Assembly (NCBI GenBank): GCA_000827205.1
Contig: KN832554.1
Span: 3,617,815-3,681,814, forward strand
Source of the DNA: Plicaturopsis crispa FD-325 SS-3
Lineage: Eukaryota; Basidiomycota; Agaricomycetes; Amylocorticiales; Amylocorticiaceae
Length of the DNA stretch: 64,000 bases
Direction: 5' to 3'
Shown: one piece after another, positions 11,329-23,467 of the stretch
How positions within the stretch are numbered: the stretch's first letter is position 1
How the letters are laid out: the number at the start of each line of letters is the position of its first letter
The notes under the pieces: generated by a model
The model's input: the letters and a program-made list of their open reading frames with translations, nothing else
What the model was told of the DNA's origin: nothing
The model's database searches: none
Position numbers and translations under genes: made by a program

Positions 11329-11679
11329 GGTTTACTCGTGGAGTGGGAGAAGTGTACTCTGTACCTATATACGACCGAAAGTATACATTCTTGTACCGTG
11401 ACGAGAGCATGGGTATTGACTACCTGTACAAGAACTCTCGCAGGATCGCGGTTGCGAAACTTCGATGTCATCATGCCCGAGGGCTATGCACTTCCAATGA
11501 AAATATAAATAATATTCGCGCGCAGGTCGTCAGTCAGGACTCAGGATGGCCAAGACCACAATGAGCGCCGGATGGAAATATGAAGGAAGTGGGCAGGTAT
11601 TCGCGGATGAGGTGTATGGTAGTATCCGGATTAAGAATGACCGATGACCGGGTAACAGACAAGAGACGAAGGGAATTAC
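11329..11679. other. convergent 3' flanks of SDR and CNB1
   Basis: 351 bp between two stop codons facing each other; nothing beyond presumed 3' untranslated sequence is visible. Confidence 0.6.
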
Positions 11680-12643
11680 TCAAAACAGGTCCTCGAGTGT
11701 CATTTGCTTTACAATGTCCTGTTTGCGCGAGGAAAGTTGGTACTTGGTACATAGAAGTGGTATGAGCAGGGGAGACGTACTGTGTTGGACACCATCTGCG
11801 CAAATTCCTCGAAGCTGAGTTTCCCGTCGTGGTCCTGATCTGCCTCCATGATCGTCTTATCCACGATCTGTTGCAACTGTTGGTCCTATTCGACAACACA
11901 GCTAATTTGATACTCTCCACTCAATACGACGTGCGGACGAACGTACCTTCAAATTCGATCCGACCATCATTTTCAGCACCAGGAAGAGCTCGCCATTTGA
12001 TATATACCCATCCCGGTCGACGTCGTACACTTTGAACGCGACTGCACAAGAATTTCCTAGCGTGAGTAGACCATTTATGACGGGGAGCCGGACGCCACAC
12101 TGCTTACACCGCAGTTTCTCATCCCGCCCGCCCCGGCTGCTGAACGCGCTCAGACCGCCCACGAACTCCTGAAAGTCGACCGTTCCGCCACCGCTGCGCG
12201 CCACACCACGTCGTCAGCTTTCCATCCCACACACGCACGAGGGGGCACGGGCCAACACTCACTCTTCGTCGAAGATGGCTATCATGCGCCCCGCGAGGGG
12301 GTTCGTTGCGATCTGCGGTATTTGCAGGAACTCTTCCCTGTCTATCGACCCGGATCCGTCGCTGTGGGGGGTCGGGCAGTGAGTTGATGCGCGATACGGG
12401 CGCCTGGCCACGCACCTATCGAGCTTCATAAATCGTTTCTTCAGCCGTTCTAGCTCGCTCGCGGTGACTGCACACACACACAGCGTTAGATTGAGCGCAG
12501 GGATAGGAGGGTGAGGTGATGGTGGGTGCGTACAGTTGGACCGCTTCTCCATATCCTCCATGAATTGGGACGCTGTGGATCGCGACTGCCTGTCAGCTAG
12601 CGCCGTTCTGTGTGTGTGTGTGCGACGAACGTGATTGCCCCAT
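11680..12643 (-). CDS. CNB1: calcineurin regulatory subunit B
   Basis: Ca2+-binding subunit of the phosphatase calcineurin. Eight exons (12643-12631, 12572-12534, 12467-12416, 12361-12263, 12193-12108, 12041-11947, 11885-11781, 11718-11680) give exactly 175 aa, the usual family length. The N-terminus MGQSPSQF has Gly2 and Ser6, fitting N-myristoylation; it needs the acceptor before CGTCCC, the only one that keeps frame. Four EF-hands are visible ([54 protein letters not shown]). It ends QMTLEDLF. Exon 1 codes for only four complete codons. Confidence 0.95.
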
Positions 12644-12904
12644 GGTGATTATTCAGATCTGGTGGGTGGCGTATATGTGGGCGTGTGTTGAGCGTGAACG
12701 GTCGTGAGCGGAGACGGAGAGAGTACAAAAGAGCAATACAGGTCGAGGTTTGTGGTAACTTGTGGGCGTGAAACCGATAGCGCGCTCCAGTACGCCCGTG
12801 GGAAACATATGCCATTAACAGACGAGGCGTGTCGACAGTCCAGTCTCGCCCGGAGTGCCGTCGAAACGCTCGTGTGCGAGACTCTCATCGTCGACATTCT
12901 GTTT
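12644..12904. promoter_or_regulatory. divergent CNB1/MSS1 intergenic region
   Basis: 261 bp separate the start codons of CNB1 (-) and MSS1 (+), so both promoters must lie here or overlap the leaders. No clear TATA box. An in-frame ATG at 12809 could extend MSS1 by 32 residues. Confidence 0.55.
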
Positions 12905-14887
12905 ATGCTGCGTTCGTTCTGGCGAGGAAATGTACACAAGGTCGCGTTGTTGAAGTCGTGCGCTGTTCTGCCTCGCAGCCGTTTTCTGCTTGGAAGCCAT
13001 CTGCAGCACCGCCTCGCGTCGATCGCCGGCAGAGCGTGTTTATCCCATGCCCGTGCTGCGGCTAAGCCTGGCGAACTGACGCTGTCGGACGCACAGCGGC
13101 GGACTATCTACGCGCTTTCGACGCCGCCGGGCAAGGCGGGCGTCGCGGTGGTGAGGGTGTCGGGCCCGGACGCGTTGGATGTCTGGTCGGCGATGCTTAA
13201 GCCGTCTAGGAAACTGCACGCGCCGGAGCCTTGGAAAATGGAACGGTGTCGTGTTGTTCATCCGGTAAATGGTGAGATGTTAGACGATGGCCTCGCAGTG
13301 TTTTTCAGAGGTGCGTGGATTTCTTATTTTTACAATCGTTATAATTTACGAACTCCGTGCAGGACCCAAGTCCTTCACGACTGAGGACGTGGTCGAGATG
13401 CACATACATTCAGGGCGTGCCATCATCTCTTCCGTTCTCTCAGCCTTAGCACAACTTCCGTTCGTTCGACCGGCAGAGCCGGGTGAATTTACGCGTCGCG
13501 CATTCGAAGGCGGGCGGCTCGATCTCACGCAGGTTGAGGGTTTGCGCGACCTCATCGATGCTGAAACGGAAAGTCAGCGACGCGTCGCTTTGCAAACCGC
13601 GGGTGTATGTGAGAGTATGCTCGCTGCATTTTGCGTTGCATATATAACTGACTTACCGTTGTTGTAGGGCGTGAATCGCGCGCGTTTTGAAGGCCTGCGA
13701 TCTGAAATTATAAAATGTCTAGCCATGGTAGAAGCAATTATAGATTTTGGGGAAGGCGAGGATATTGAAGAGGGCGTATTGGACCAAGGTGATCCAATTT
13801 GTTCTGCTATGCTTGCATATCGCCATAATATCCTTGTCTTTCAGCACGGATACGTGTAGAGCGTCTGCATCAAACCATCCACGATTTTCTTTCCGACAAT
13901 CGCAGAGGCGAAATCCTTCGCTCGGGAATACGACTCGCCATCTTTGGCCCGCCAAATGCTGGCAAGAGCAGCCTTCTTAACTTTCTTGGTTCGCGCCCAT
14001 CATCTGCTGTAGTCGGCAATGGCTCACACGAAAGCAGCCCAGCGTGAAGCAGCAATCGTAACCCCAGTCCCAGGGACGACCCGGGATATCTTGGAGCTCA
14101 CACTTGACATCGGAGGACTGCCAGTTGTCGTGGCGGACACTGCGGGTCTAAGGAAGACGGACGATGTCGTCGAAAGCATCGGCGTACAGCGTGCAACTAC
14201 AGCGTGCGTTACGGCGTGACACCGTTGCGCAATATCCTGACACCAATTTCTGCAGTGTTAAAGATGCAGATGCATCGCTTTGCGTGCTTTCCCTTCCCGA
14301 CGTGCTGGTCGCGGGAGAGGACGGACCCCAAATCCGCATTCCGTCCTCGCTCGACCACTTGATCACACCCGATACCTTTTTCTTGTTCAACAAATCGGAC
14401 CTTGCCACCTTGCCAGCCGCAACGCTCGGCTCGGCTCCAGGTAGCGCAAAATGGGTCGCGAGCTTGACCACGGGTGTCGGCACTGCAGAGTTCCTGAACG
14501 GATTTGCGCATGCCTTGCAGCAACGGTACATATTTCCTCGCCTGCCGTGCCATTAGTTTCTAATTTCGGCTGGTCCAGCTACGATCTCTTCCAGAACGCG
14601 GCCGACCTCCAAACGCCGCTCATCACACACGCGAGACACCGCGTTCGTCTCGAATCTGCCCTGCAGTTCCTTTCGGCGTTTCTCGATACAGGTGAGTGTG
14701 GCTCTTTTCAGACAAAGCAAAGCGGATAGATAGATGGCTGATATTGGACGTGTCAGCTGCGACGGATGTGGTCTTCGCAGCGGAGGAACTGCGATATGCT
14801 GCGCAGGCTGTAGGCAAGGTATCTGGGCTTATTGACGTTGAAGACATACTTGACTCTGTCTTTCGAGATTTTTGCATCGGCAAATGA
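12905..14887 (+). CDS. MSS1: mitochondrial tRNA modification GTPase (MnmE/Mss1)
   Basis: GTPase that, with Mto1, modifies the wobble uridine of mitochondrial tRNAs. Eight exons (12905-13310, 13363-13604, 13668-13788, 13845-13988, 14038-14203, 14256-14525, 14579-14691, 14757-14887) give 530 aa. The N-terminus ([18 protein letters not shown]) is basic and lacks acidic residues, as a mitochondrial presequence should. The MnmE N-domain follows ([42 protein letters not shown]). The G domain has P-loop GPPNAGKS at 291-298, switch VPGTTRD, DTAGL and NKSD. The protein ends in the family-specific FCIGK, with the Cys at residue 527. The start at 12905 gives the best presequence. Confidence 0.95.
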
Positions 14888-15295
14888 CATACTTACCTTA
14901 TACATCGCCTGTGAGGATTTAAATTGCAGAGTATTGAATCAGCGTGCGTACATAGTCTATAAAACTTCACAGTCAGTGCGAGACAACATTCAGAAGCACA
15001 AGATGTCCCAGTAAGGCAACCGTTGAAGTCGCCAGAGCCTCGAGGCGCTGTTGAGCTCAAGGCAGAGACCGCCATTGTCAAAGAATGGTAAGTAGTACAG
15101 TCCGTGTATCACAGTGTCTACTAAGGAGCATAAGAATGCAAGTAAATACAGTAGAAGAATTAGGGTAGTCCAAGGTGTCTTTTGCATCATACGTGTTGAA
15201 ATTCGGGTTGTGGAAATTCATCATATACGACCTGCACCGCCGTGCTCGCGGCGTGTCCCCCGAGGCCTGCCACAACTACCTATATAAGCTGCTCA
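14888..15295. other. convergent 3' flanks
   Basis: 408 bp between MSS1 (+) and the Ser/Thr-rich membrane protein (-); no gene seen. Confidence 0.6.
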
Positions 15296-18200
15296 TCATC
15301 CATGCGCCCGATCATCCCGCGAAGAGTTGAGCATGGCGGCCATGTGCGGCCCCAGTGAACTCTTCGCCGAGTTGCCTGTCCCAGGACGGCCCGTATTTGA
15401 GGGGCGCACGGGTATGCTAGGCATGCCGGAGACGTCGCCGACAACGATGTGAGGCACACCCTGGCTGTGCCCGGCACTGGAAGCGTTCCCACTTGCGCCC
15501 TGGGACGGGGCAGAGCCGGTGGAAGAGCGGACTGCGGCGAACACAAGGCTCGAGGCGCCCGTTGAAGCGGTCTGGGCGCTCTCGATGCTGAAGCCTCCCT
15601 CGGAATCTGGCACCGACAGCATGGAGTCAGGCTGGGATAGCATAGAATGGCGGTTGGCCTCGAAAGGCGATACGCTGCGCGAAGGCGTGGCGAGACCATC
15701 CTCTGAAGGGTCCAAGAATGGATTCAGAGAGGTTCGGGAAGTAACTGCCGACCGAGGAACGTCAAGTCGAGCATCGTGCGCACGAGTTTCGGCTTGTTCA
15801 TCTGCGGGCAACGCATAAGGAGAAATGTCATAAGCGACGGACGGTGGGTGCTTGGCGGCGCGGAAAGGCGCCCGCAGCTTCCCAAGGAAGCCGCGTCCTG
15901 GGCGCTCCTGAACACTGACACGATGACCTTTGCCGAGGGCCTGCAAGGGCTGCGGGGGCGCCGACACGCTTGCGTGTGGCTCGTCTTTTTCTGCGGAATC
16001 GTTGGCATCGTCTTCTTCCAGTCGGATGCCCTGCGACTGTAGAAGCTTGCGGCGGCGCCAGCGGAAAAAGCCAACGGCGAAAAGGAAAAGGATGAAGAAT
16101 ACACCAAGAGTGCCACCGACAATCGATTGAACCTTTTCCCTGTATAGGTGATTTGTAAATGAGCATTGTACCAATTAAAGCAGAGAGGAATACTTACGGT
16201 GGCATGCCCCCACCATCGCCCCCACCAGGTCCGGACTTATGTGGTCCTTGTGTACCGACAGCGCCGCTCACCGTCGTGATGACGCCATTGATTGTAGTTA
16301 CCACCCCCGTACCAGTGACGAGTTGGACGGCTTTGGAAGCCAGGTGGTCCGGTGGTGCGACAGAGAAAGACGCGCTCCGGTGCGAGCTACGAGGCAACAG
16401 ATGAGCTCAGTAAGTCCATCCAAGGCAGAAAAGTCATGCGAGCTTTACCTCGAGCTAACGCTTGGAGTTGGAGTGCTCGTGACAATGATGGACAAAGAGC
16501 TGACAGATAACGATGGCGCAGTCGAAGCAGGGGCGGGATTCTGGCCACCCGCTTGGAGTGAGCTTCGGGAAAGGCTTGCGCTAAGACTAGCAGACGGAAG
16601 ACGTGTCATACGCGACGGAACGGCGACCGAAGACGAAATCGTTGGTATAGTGTTCGGACTCGTGGACTGAGTCTCAGTCGCTGGTATAGTGTTCGGGCTC
16701 GTGGACTGAGTCCCAGTCGCTGGCAAGGTGTTTGTCACCTGCGCACCGATAGAAGAGGTAGCAGGGGAATCAGGGGGCCCATTGGAGGCATTGGTCCCCG
16801 TAGGCGGCACGGTAGAGCTGGGAGTCGCAGTGTTGCCACCGCCGGGGGATTCCGTGTTGGTATGAGTCGTCGAGATGGCGGATGTAGCGCCGGGGGGTAT
16901 AGACGTGTTATGAGCGGAAGAGGCAGGTATATCTGATGGCGCAGTGCCATGGGTCGTGGCCGACGTTTCAGCGGCGGTGGTCAGAATGGTGCTTTCGGTG
17001 GAGTGAGTCGTCAAGGCCGTCGTCGTTGCGGAAGATGCAAGCGTAGAAGATACACTGATTCTGGAAGTACGGGGAGACTCAGAAGTTACAGTACTTGCAG
17101 AACGGGAGGAGGAAGACGTTGGGGCCGATTGAGTACCAGGCGCGCTCGCCGCGGAAGTCGCCACCGAACGCGATGTAGCGCTGGATATTATGGAGGGCCC
17201 GTTATGGCCAATGGTGACCGACGGTGACGCACTCGACGACTTCGGGGAACTCTCAACGCTCGTAGACGTCTGGGCCATCGACTCCGACGCCGTCCGGGAA
17301 GCGGACTGCGTAGAAAGCGACGCGGAGGAGGATGCACTAGCCTTACTTGAGAAGGACTGAGAGGAAGATCCACTGGTAGCTACGCCGGATGCTGATGTGG
17401 AGTTCGTTAATGCGCTGAACAAGGGCATAGACTACATCACTATTCCCGTACCTGATGTAGCAGACAGTGACTGCGATACCGTTGACGACACCACCTTCGA
17501 TGACACCGCCGAGCCAGTAGCAGACAAGGTAGGGGATACGGGGGAGGTTGCGAGGCTACTGGAAGATACGCCTTTCGACGTAGCTGCTGAGCTCGGCGTC
17601 AGCGATCTGCTAGAAGCCTGTGTTGGCACCGCAGAGGATGCTGTGACGCTGGACGCTCCCGTAGCTCCCGCAGAGGAAACAGACGAGGAAAAAACTGCGG
17701 ATGAGCTCTCCGGTGAGTTGAGGGCTGAGCTAGAAGCAGAGCTGCCTGTCGCCGATCCACTCTGAGATTGTGTGGGTGCCACAGAGGATGTGATAGCACT
17801 GGAAATGCCCGTCGCTGATGCTGTAGATGCGGACGAAGACGGAGATGACGTCCCTGATGAATGTAATGAGCTCGCAGTAGCGCTCCCTGTGACGGATATG
17901 CCAGATGTCCGTGTCGCTGCCATTGAAGATGAGGAGGAACTTCCTGTAGCTACACCGGTGGACAAGGATGTCGGCAATAAAGCGGACGATGCCCCCTTCG
18001 ATGAAACGGCCGACTGGGTGGCAGAAGTCGACAAGGGGCTAGGTGACACAGACGAGGGTGAGCCGGTGGACGTTTTCTCCTTCGCCGACGTAGCCGGACC
18101 TGTGGTAGCAATTCCCGACGCCGACTCGCTAGATAGCCGTGTCGGGGTCGCAGCCGACGACGAGCTTGTGCTGGACTTCCCCGCAGGCGTTGTGGCAGAC

Positions 18201-18823
18201 TCTGCTGAAGGAGAAATCACGGAAGATTGCTTCGTCGCGGAAAGAGATTCGGAGGTAGCCCCACTTTGGGAAGCGGCCAAACCCGTCGTCGCCTTTCCGC
18301 TAGACGATGGAGCGGATGAGCTTGCCTTGGAGGCAGACAGGTCGCTGGACTTCGCCACTGCAGAGGTAGTGGGTGAAGGTGAAGTGACAGACGATTCCTC
18401 CTTCGCAGCAGACGTGGTCGGGGTCGCAGAGCTGGTGCGCTCTACGGAGGTCGGTGAGGCGCTAGATCGTTCCGCAGAGGCAGACGACTTGGACGAAACC
18501 GCGGGAGCGGTGGAAGGCGTATTTACTGATGAAGGCGAATTGACAGTAGATCCCCCGTTTCCTGCGGATTTGGACTCGATAGAAGATTTTACATTGGAAG
18601 GTGAAGGAGTGGATGATGCGTCCTTATCAGCGCGAGAGGATGTCGCGGGAGCTGCAGCGCTAGTTTCACGCTGTGCGCTTGTGGTAGCGGCTTCCGTGTG
18701 AGCTGTCGAAGTCGCCTTTGCTCTAGGACTGTCGGAGGTCGTCGCGGCAGCAGCGTTGGCCTTCCCCTCTGGTGAGCTAGCAGCCGAATCCGCACTAGCA
18801 ACGTCGTCGTTGGCACGCTGCAT
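15296..18823 (-). CDS. large Ser/Thr-rich single-pass membrane protein
   Basis: Family not recognised. Exons 18823-17452, 17391-16449, 16386-16198 and 16139-15296 give 1115 aa in one frame. Residues 1 to about 830 are almost wholly Ser/Thr/Ala/Pro, as in heavily O-mannosylated cell-wall proteins, with a 13-residue tandem repeat (ATETQSTSPNTIP). One TM helix follows (IVGGTLGVFFILFLFAVGFF), then a WRRRK stop-transfer patch and a cytoplasmic tail of about 250 residues. This layout is like fungal wall-stress sensors (Mid2/Wsc type), but I see no WSC or other folded ectodomain. The ATG at 18823 shows no signal peptide. The frame stays open to a possible acceptor at 18844, so an upstream exon may be missing. 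Confidence 0.65.
16644..16721 (-). repeat. 39-bp coding tandem repeat x2
   Basis: Two adjacent 39-bp units (16644-16682 and 16683-16721), differing at two positions, encode the 13-residue ATETQSTSPNTIP-like repeat of the Ser/Thr-rich protein. Confidence 0.9.
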
Positions 18824-19017
18824 CTCTCGTCGTGCACTCCCGGCCTGAAAGCGTGAACAAGGGGGAAGGGGGGCGTCAAGGGTAGCCTGAAGTGAATGCG
18901 AAATCTAAAGCCAAAGGAAAGCGAAAGTGACAGAAAGTGATAATAATGTGGGACTCAACGCAATCCAGGACCGAGGGATTAAGAGGAGAATCGCGTAGAC
19001 ACCACAGGTAATTATCA

Positions 19018-19547
19018 CTAGGTGGTGGAGCTCCAATATCCACGCTGCAGGAAGGCATTGCGGGCAGTCAAGACGATAATTCGGAAAAGGAAGCGGGGAA
19101 TCAAGATCCAATGACGCGGGGTCCGATGGTCGCGTCGTTGATGAAGGGGTACGACGCCGGCGCCTTCCGCTTGCCAGCGCTTATCCCGTTCCCGGTCGGC
19201 GAGCAGCTGACGACAACATACGAGAGCGTGAGTGCGCAGCTCTCAGAAGTGGTTATCATCCGTGCTCACACTGAGGTGTTTGCCCTCCGTTCTCTCCTCG
19301 TGGCTGTAAACTCGGTCCACTCGGACTGACGGTGCCAGTGTCATCATGCGCAGAGCATCACGGTATTCTCTGGCAATATCCTGTGTTAGAACAATGGCGC
19401 GCAATCAGAGATTCCGAGTGGGAAATTTGGAATGAGTTGGTTGCATACCTTGTATTCCTCGTAACCATCGGCTCGGCATTTGAGCAATGCGCCAACCTGC
19501 CGCTCACCGACCTCGGTGCCTGTCGATCCATGTCCAACGCAAATTGC
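19018..19547 (-). CDS. orphan spliced gene, 5' end not resolved
   Basis: Three exons (19547-19449, 19380-19270, 19206-19018) of 33, 37 and 63 codons join in one frame, with GT-AG introns of 68 and 63 nt. The product is charged (ALLKCRADGYEEYK, DIAREYRDALRMMT, LLADRERDKRWQAEG) and ends at a TAG at 19018. An acceptor stands just before 19547, so at least one more 5' exon is expected upstream, but I could not fix its start. No family recognised. The protein could be a small mitochondrial or cytosolic one; nothing in the sequence decides. Confidence 0.45.
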
Positions 19548-19991
19548 CTAGGTACAGCCGCCGAAGAGGTTCCCGACCACGTTCGCAAGTATCTATCGCC
19601 TTGGACGGGAGGGTTTATGAACGGGACGAGACTCGAGTGGATGGTGTGTACGGGAGCATAAAATATCAGGGTCAAATATGATTGAGGCGATTCCGGAGGC
19701 AGACCGAGGGTTGGGCTCCGTCAGGATCGCTAGATGTGTTGCCTCCACGTGAAGGCTCCACAAAATATGTTCTGACGCTACGCGTCGTGCAGGCCAACGC
19801 GGAAAAACATATGTCGAATATCGCTGACGACCGCGATTTGAAGGGTGGGTATGGGGGAGCCCCGGGAGAGCAACACAGAGTCTAGTAGAGAGACTAGAGG
19901 GCAGAATTGTACCAATACACTGCGAGAACACTACTGAAAAAAATGAGATACATGAGCATATAGCTTTTTAACTGGACGGATTAAAAATCAA
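19548..19991. other. probable 5' part of the orphan gene plus 3' flank of WDR89
   Basis: The missing first exon of the orphan gene should lie here. I found no ATG whose exon splices in phase. The rest is presumably promoter and the 3' flank of WDR89. Confidence 0.4.
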
Positions 19992-21368
19992 TCAAGTCCG
20001 CCTGCGCTTTCCTATCTGCTCGCTATCCTCGTGCGACCCTCGCTTTCGCCCGACTGGAGCCTCGTCAACGTCCATCGCGTCCGCCGCGGGCGTCCAAGCC
20101 CAAGTGTTGAGCTTCGCGTCTTCGCCGCCGGTTACCAGCACGCCGTTCTATTGCCACCAGATGTCAGTATGTTGCGCTGTCGATGCGGTGCTGCAGAGTA
20201 CGAACGCGTTCATCCCACAAAACGGACCGAACGACGCCGGTATGCCCGCCGGTCCAGATGTTCTGCAGTGTCCAAGGCGAGTCCGGTGTGTTTGTTAATA
20301 ATCCAATGCCCCCGCTGTAGCTTTTCGTTAGAAAGGTCGGTGAGAGATGCAATAGACTTACGCGTTGGAGCCAGCAAATATTTTTAACGGGGCGGAGCCG
20401 CTGGCATGACATCCAATCAAATAATCCGTCGTCCACACGTCCGTGGAATACGTGCGAATATCGACGCCGTATATTGCATCCAGCTATTCATGTGGATATT
20501 CAGTAGCGTGCACGTGCGATGCTGAGCGTACTCACCTCTTCGTTCCACGCGCCGAAAGTTTCCATGTCGCTTGCAGCCCAAACACCGCTTGAGGTCCATC
20601 CGGCTTGCGATACACTGCAGCCCCAGTTGGCGACATCCACCACGGCCTCATCTTCGTCGTCCTCCTGTGCGTTGGAGGTGCACAATAGCCCGTCCGATGA
20701 GCCGGAGAGGATTGTACTGAGTTTCTCCGGGTGGAAATGTAGCACCGTGACATCATCCGAGTGAGTGGACCCATGTGTACGCAACGGTGCAGAGGGGTTT
20801 CGCGGGTCCCTGCATAAATGCCTGTTTTAGTAGATGCCGACCGTGTGCGGGAGGAGAGACGAACCAATACAAGATGAACGCGTCTGCGCTTTGCAATTCC
20901 GTACCGGCTGCAACGGTGAGCCCGTCGCTGGACGCATCACACGAAAGCAATGCGCGTGGTCTACCGGCCATGGTCACTGGCGAACTTACACATTTGAGCG
21001 GTCAATCGCATTGCTATTTACAACTTGGCGGTATACACACTTTTGACGGCTGCCGCGCCCGAGCGCGCATCCCACGTTTTAACGGTACCATCCTTTCCCG
21101 CAGACACGAGATTTTTATGACCGTTTAGACTGGCTGCACGCAGAGCGGTGATACCACCTGAATGCCCAGGAAGTGTAGCCGTTGACTGAAGCGTCGATTT
21201 ATCGAAAAGATGGATAGCATCTGACGGTGAAGAGGCAGACGCGGCGTAGTGGGCTGGGAGATCGGCTAGGGCCAGTATATAGGACTGCGATTCAAGATAA
21301 TTGGTATTTGTTGGGTGGACCGTACGCTGCAGCGCCGGCGACGTTGCCAACGACGAGCTCGTCGACAT
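19992..21368 (-). CDS. WD40 repeat protein, WDR89 family
   Basis: Six exons (21368-21041, 20976-20865, 20809-20536, 20483-20362, 20314-20206, 20147-19992) give 366 aa. Repeats include GHSGGITALRAAS with SAGKDGTVKTWDAR, DDVTVLHFHPEKLSTILSGSSDGLL, and GGHTGVVRSVLWDE with NGVLVTGGEDAKLNTWAW. The block ANWGCSVSQAGWTSSGVWAAS matches the diagnostic middle blade of WDR89. The last ~30 residues are basic (GRKRGS, GKRRRT) and could be a nuclear signal. The function of WDR89 is not well established. Introns 2 and 5 use GTTCGT donors. It diverges from the small membrane-protein gene at 21685. Confidence 0.87.
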
Positions 21369-21684
21369 CGATGCGTAAAGGAAAGAAAAAACAAGGAGAG
21401 GGGCTATTTACCTGAGCCGGGGATATAACGGAGCCCTGGTTACAGCATTTTGTTTTCGTGTCCGATTTCTCTAATTTCTCTGTTCATCTCTCCCACAACA
21501 CTTTCCTCGTCGTCCGTGCGCTTCACTGCTTGCGAACGCTTTCTTCGGCTCTCAGCCTACCCACATTCTTTAACAAGCACGCTCTTTTCGCGCCGCCCTC
21601 AACAGACGTCGCAGAACCTCCCCGCGAGTTTCACACCGCTGTATAAGCTAGAGCTCATTTTCGCGACCCATACGCATTCAGTAC
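21369..21684. promoter_or_regulatory. divergent promoter region
   Basis: 316 bp between the start codons of WDR89 (-) and the small TM protein (+). It is pyrimidine-rich on the plus strand, as is common in fungal promoters and leaders; no specific site identified. Confidence 0.5.
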
Positions 21685-22431
21685 ATGGCCAGACAAAATG
21701 GTGTGCAAAGAAAGATGCGTCTTCCAGAGAAAGGCACTCACTGACCCATTTCCCAAGCTCCGCGCGTCCGCCGTCTCCCGCAGCGGTTAGACTGGAAGCT
21801 CATCCCAGCGCCTCTTGGTCTGTCTTGTATCTATGTGACGAAACCAATGTGAGTTAGACTGACGCTATACTCAGACCTCTCGCTCCCCCTCGCGACGGAG
21901 AAGTCACCGCTGCCGGCCATTATTGTCACCCCATCCTCGCCATCATGTGAAACCGATTTCTCTATCGCCTTTCTGGCCCCGCCGCCAAAGCCCACCATCC
22001 GTGAACGGATCATGTCCCCCCTCAGCGCCAACTTCCCCTCACCGTCAGTCACTGGTACATTCCCCTTCCCGAATCTCGCCTCCGCCGCTTCGTCTCATCC
22101 CCGCACGCGTACGACTATAATCCTCCTCCTGCTAATGTTCATCATGGCTTGCCACGTGCTTACGCACCGGCTTGCCGCACGTCGCCCCCACATCGATTTC
22201 TCTCCCGCCGAGTTTTCTGCCCCCGGTCGCGCGCAGGTATTCGAGTGGGAAGTAATGTTGGGCGGCGGAAAACGTGATGAGGAGCGTAGCGACTTCGTCG
22301 TGGACGAGCGCGACGTGCCGGATGTGGAAGAATCTAACGACTCTACGGTTAATGAAAGCCGGGCGCCCTATTCGCGCAAGGCACGCCATCGCTCCCGAGG
22401 TGCGCGTTCTCACGGTGCTGCTGTGTTGTAG
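21685..22431 (+). CDS. small single-pass membrane protein
   Basis: Exon 1 (21685-21700) and exon 2 (21875-22431) splice in phase to 190 aa starting MARQNDLSLPLATEKSPLP. The 174-nt intron is longer than usual here, so exon 1 is less sure than exon 2, which alone offers an ATG at 22012. After a Pro/Ser-rich N-terminus comes one hydrophobic helix (TIILLLLMFIMACHVL), followed by a basic then acidic tail ending ARHRSRGARSHGAAVL. No family recognised; a tail of this charge suggests an endomembrane or plasma-membrane protein. Confidence 0.55.
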
Positions 22432-23467
22432 ATGGCGCGCACTCGACACTGGTTGGCCGGACCGGATCCTTCGAGTTCACATACGCCATTCGGCTTGCGG
22501 ATGGCATGGCAGGGCCCAACCACCCTCTGATTTCATCTTGCACGCATGCGTTTGCACTGGTTCCCGTTGCATTGCGTATTGTTGAAATGGCTTACTTTTC
22601 GGCTGTTTCCCCATGCTGGCTTCTTGTGCTTCCCGTTCTTATCCTCTACACGGTTGTCCAGTCTTTCGCTGTTCATATTGCTTTCCATCTATCTATCTAT
22701 ACTTGGGTTTTACAGAAGAAATAGAACCACTGCTATTTGCAACTTTTCGCAATGGCTCGCACTGTCAATTTTACAAACAACTCTGCCTTTGATGGCCGTA
22801 AGGTGCGTCTCACCACGTCCCACTTCGGTCCTGTACATAGCAGTGGGCGCTAAATCGCTAAACTCTCCCGGACAGGTACCTCCTTTCTTTGTCTCCGGGC
22901 TAAATCCTATTAAATCACACATCACCACCAACATTCATTTATCTACAACGATTGCCTTTTGGAGGTAGGTAGATCACTCGCGTCGGATCTCTTGCTCGAC
23001 ACCTTTACTGACTTCATGCCAAGTTCAACACGCGAGCTGTGCAAGCAAGAAGAACGGTCAGTCTCATGTACAAGCAGTGCCTTCGTCGTGTTTATCATGA
23101 TACTTGCACAGCAAGTATTCCGATTGAGTTCCGACGTCCAATGCATGGATCCTTGGCAAGGAATCCTTGATGGTTTTCCCCCCAAGGCGCCTTTCAGGCA
23201 GGGTGTCTCGATAATTATTTCCGATCAAATCCCCCTCGCAGGCATCCGAAGGCATCCGATCTCCTCAGACCTGTCGAGGGTCAGGGACAAAAAGACAGAC
23301 TGAGGTTGAAATCTGAAGGTGCTGTCAACCTCAGGATGCCTCATGTCTTGTCAGGCACCCCGTACCGAAAAACAGTGAAAAGGACCGCGATACAAAGCTC
23401 GGCGTTCACTGTCGCGTCCCCCACTCCCCTTCGCGTGTAGTGATTTGACCTGCCTTCAATCGTTGAC
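22432..23467. other. intergenic, no recognised gene
   Basis: Nothing convincing. An ATG at 22752 opens a 17-codon exon-like stretch with a gtgcgt donor, but no matching downstream exon was found. A 9-bp direct repeat (ggcatccga twice) lies near 23241-23258. The last part should hold the promoter of the MARVEL gene. Confidence 0.5.

Noticed and set aside
17772-18701. Acidic 309-codon plus-strand frame
   Set aside because: Antisense of the Ser/Thr-rich exon; Ser/Thr codons read backwards give Asp/Glu/Ala/Val.
21843-21874. A 26-nt intron (gtgagt...tcag) joining a plus-strand frame from 21450 to the small TM protein
   Set aside because: The phases do not match; the 16-nt exon at 21685 splices in phase instead.
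22752-22804. ATG followed by a short exon-like stretch and a gtgcgt donor
   Set aside because: No downstream exon continues any frame; likely chance within a 3' flank.
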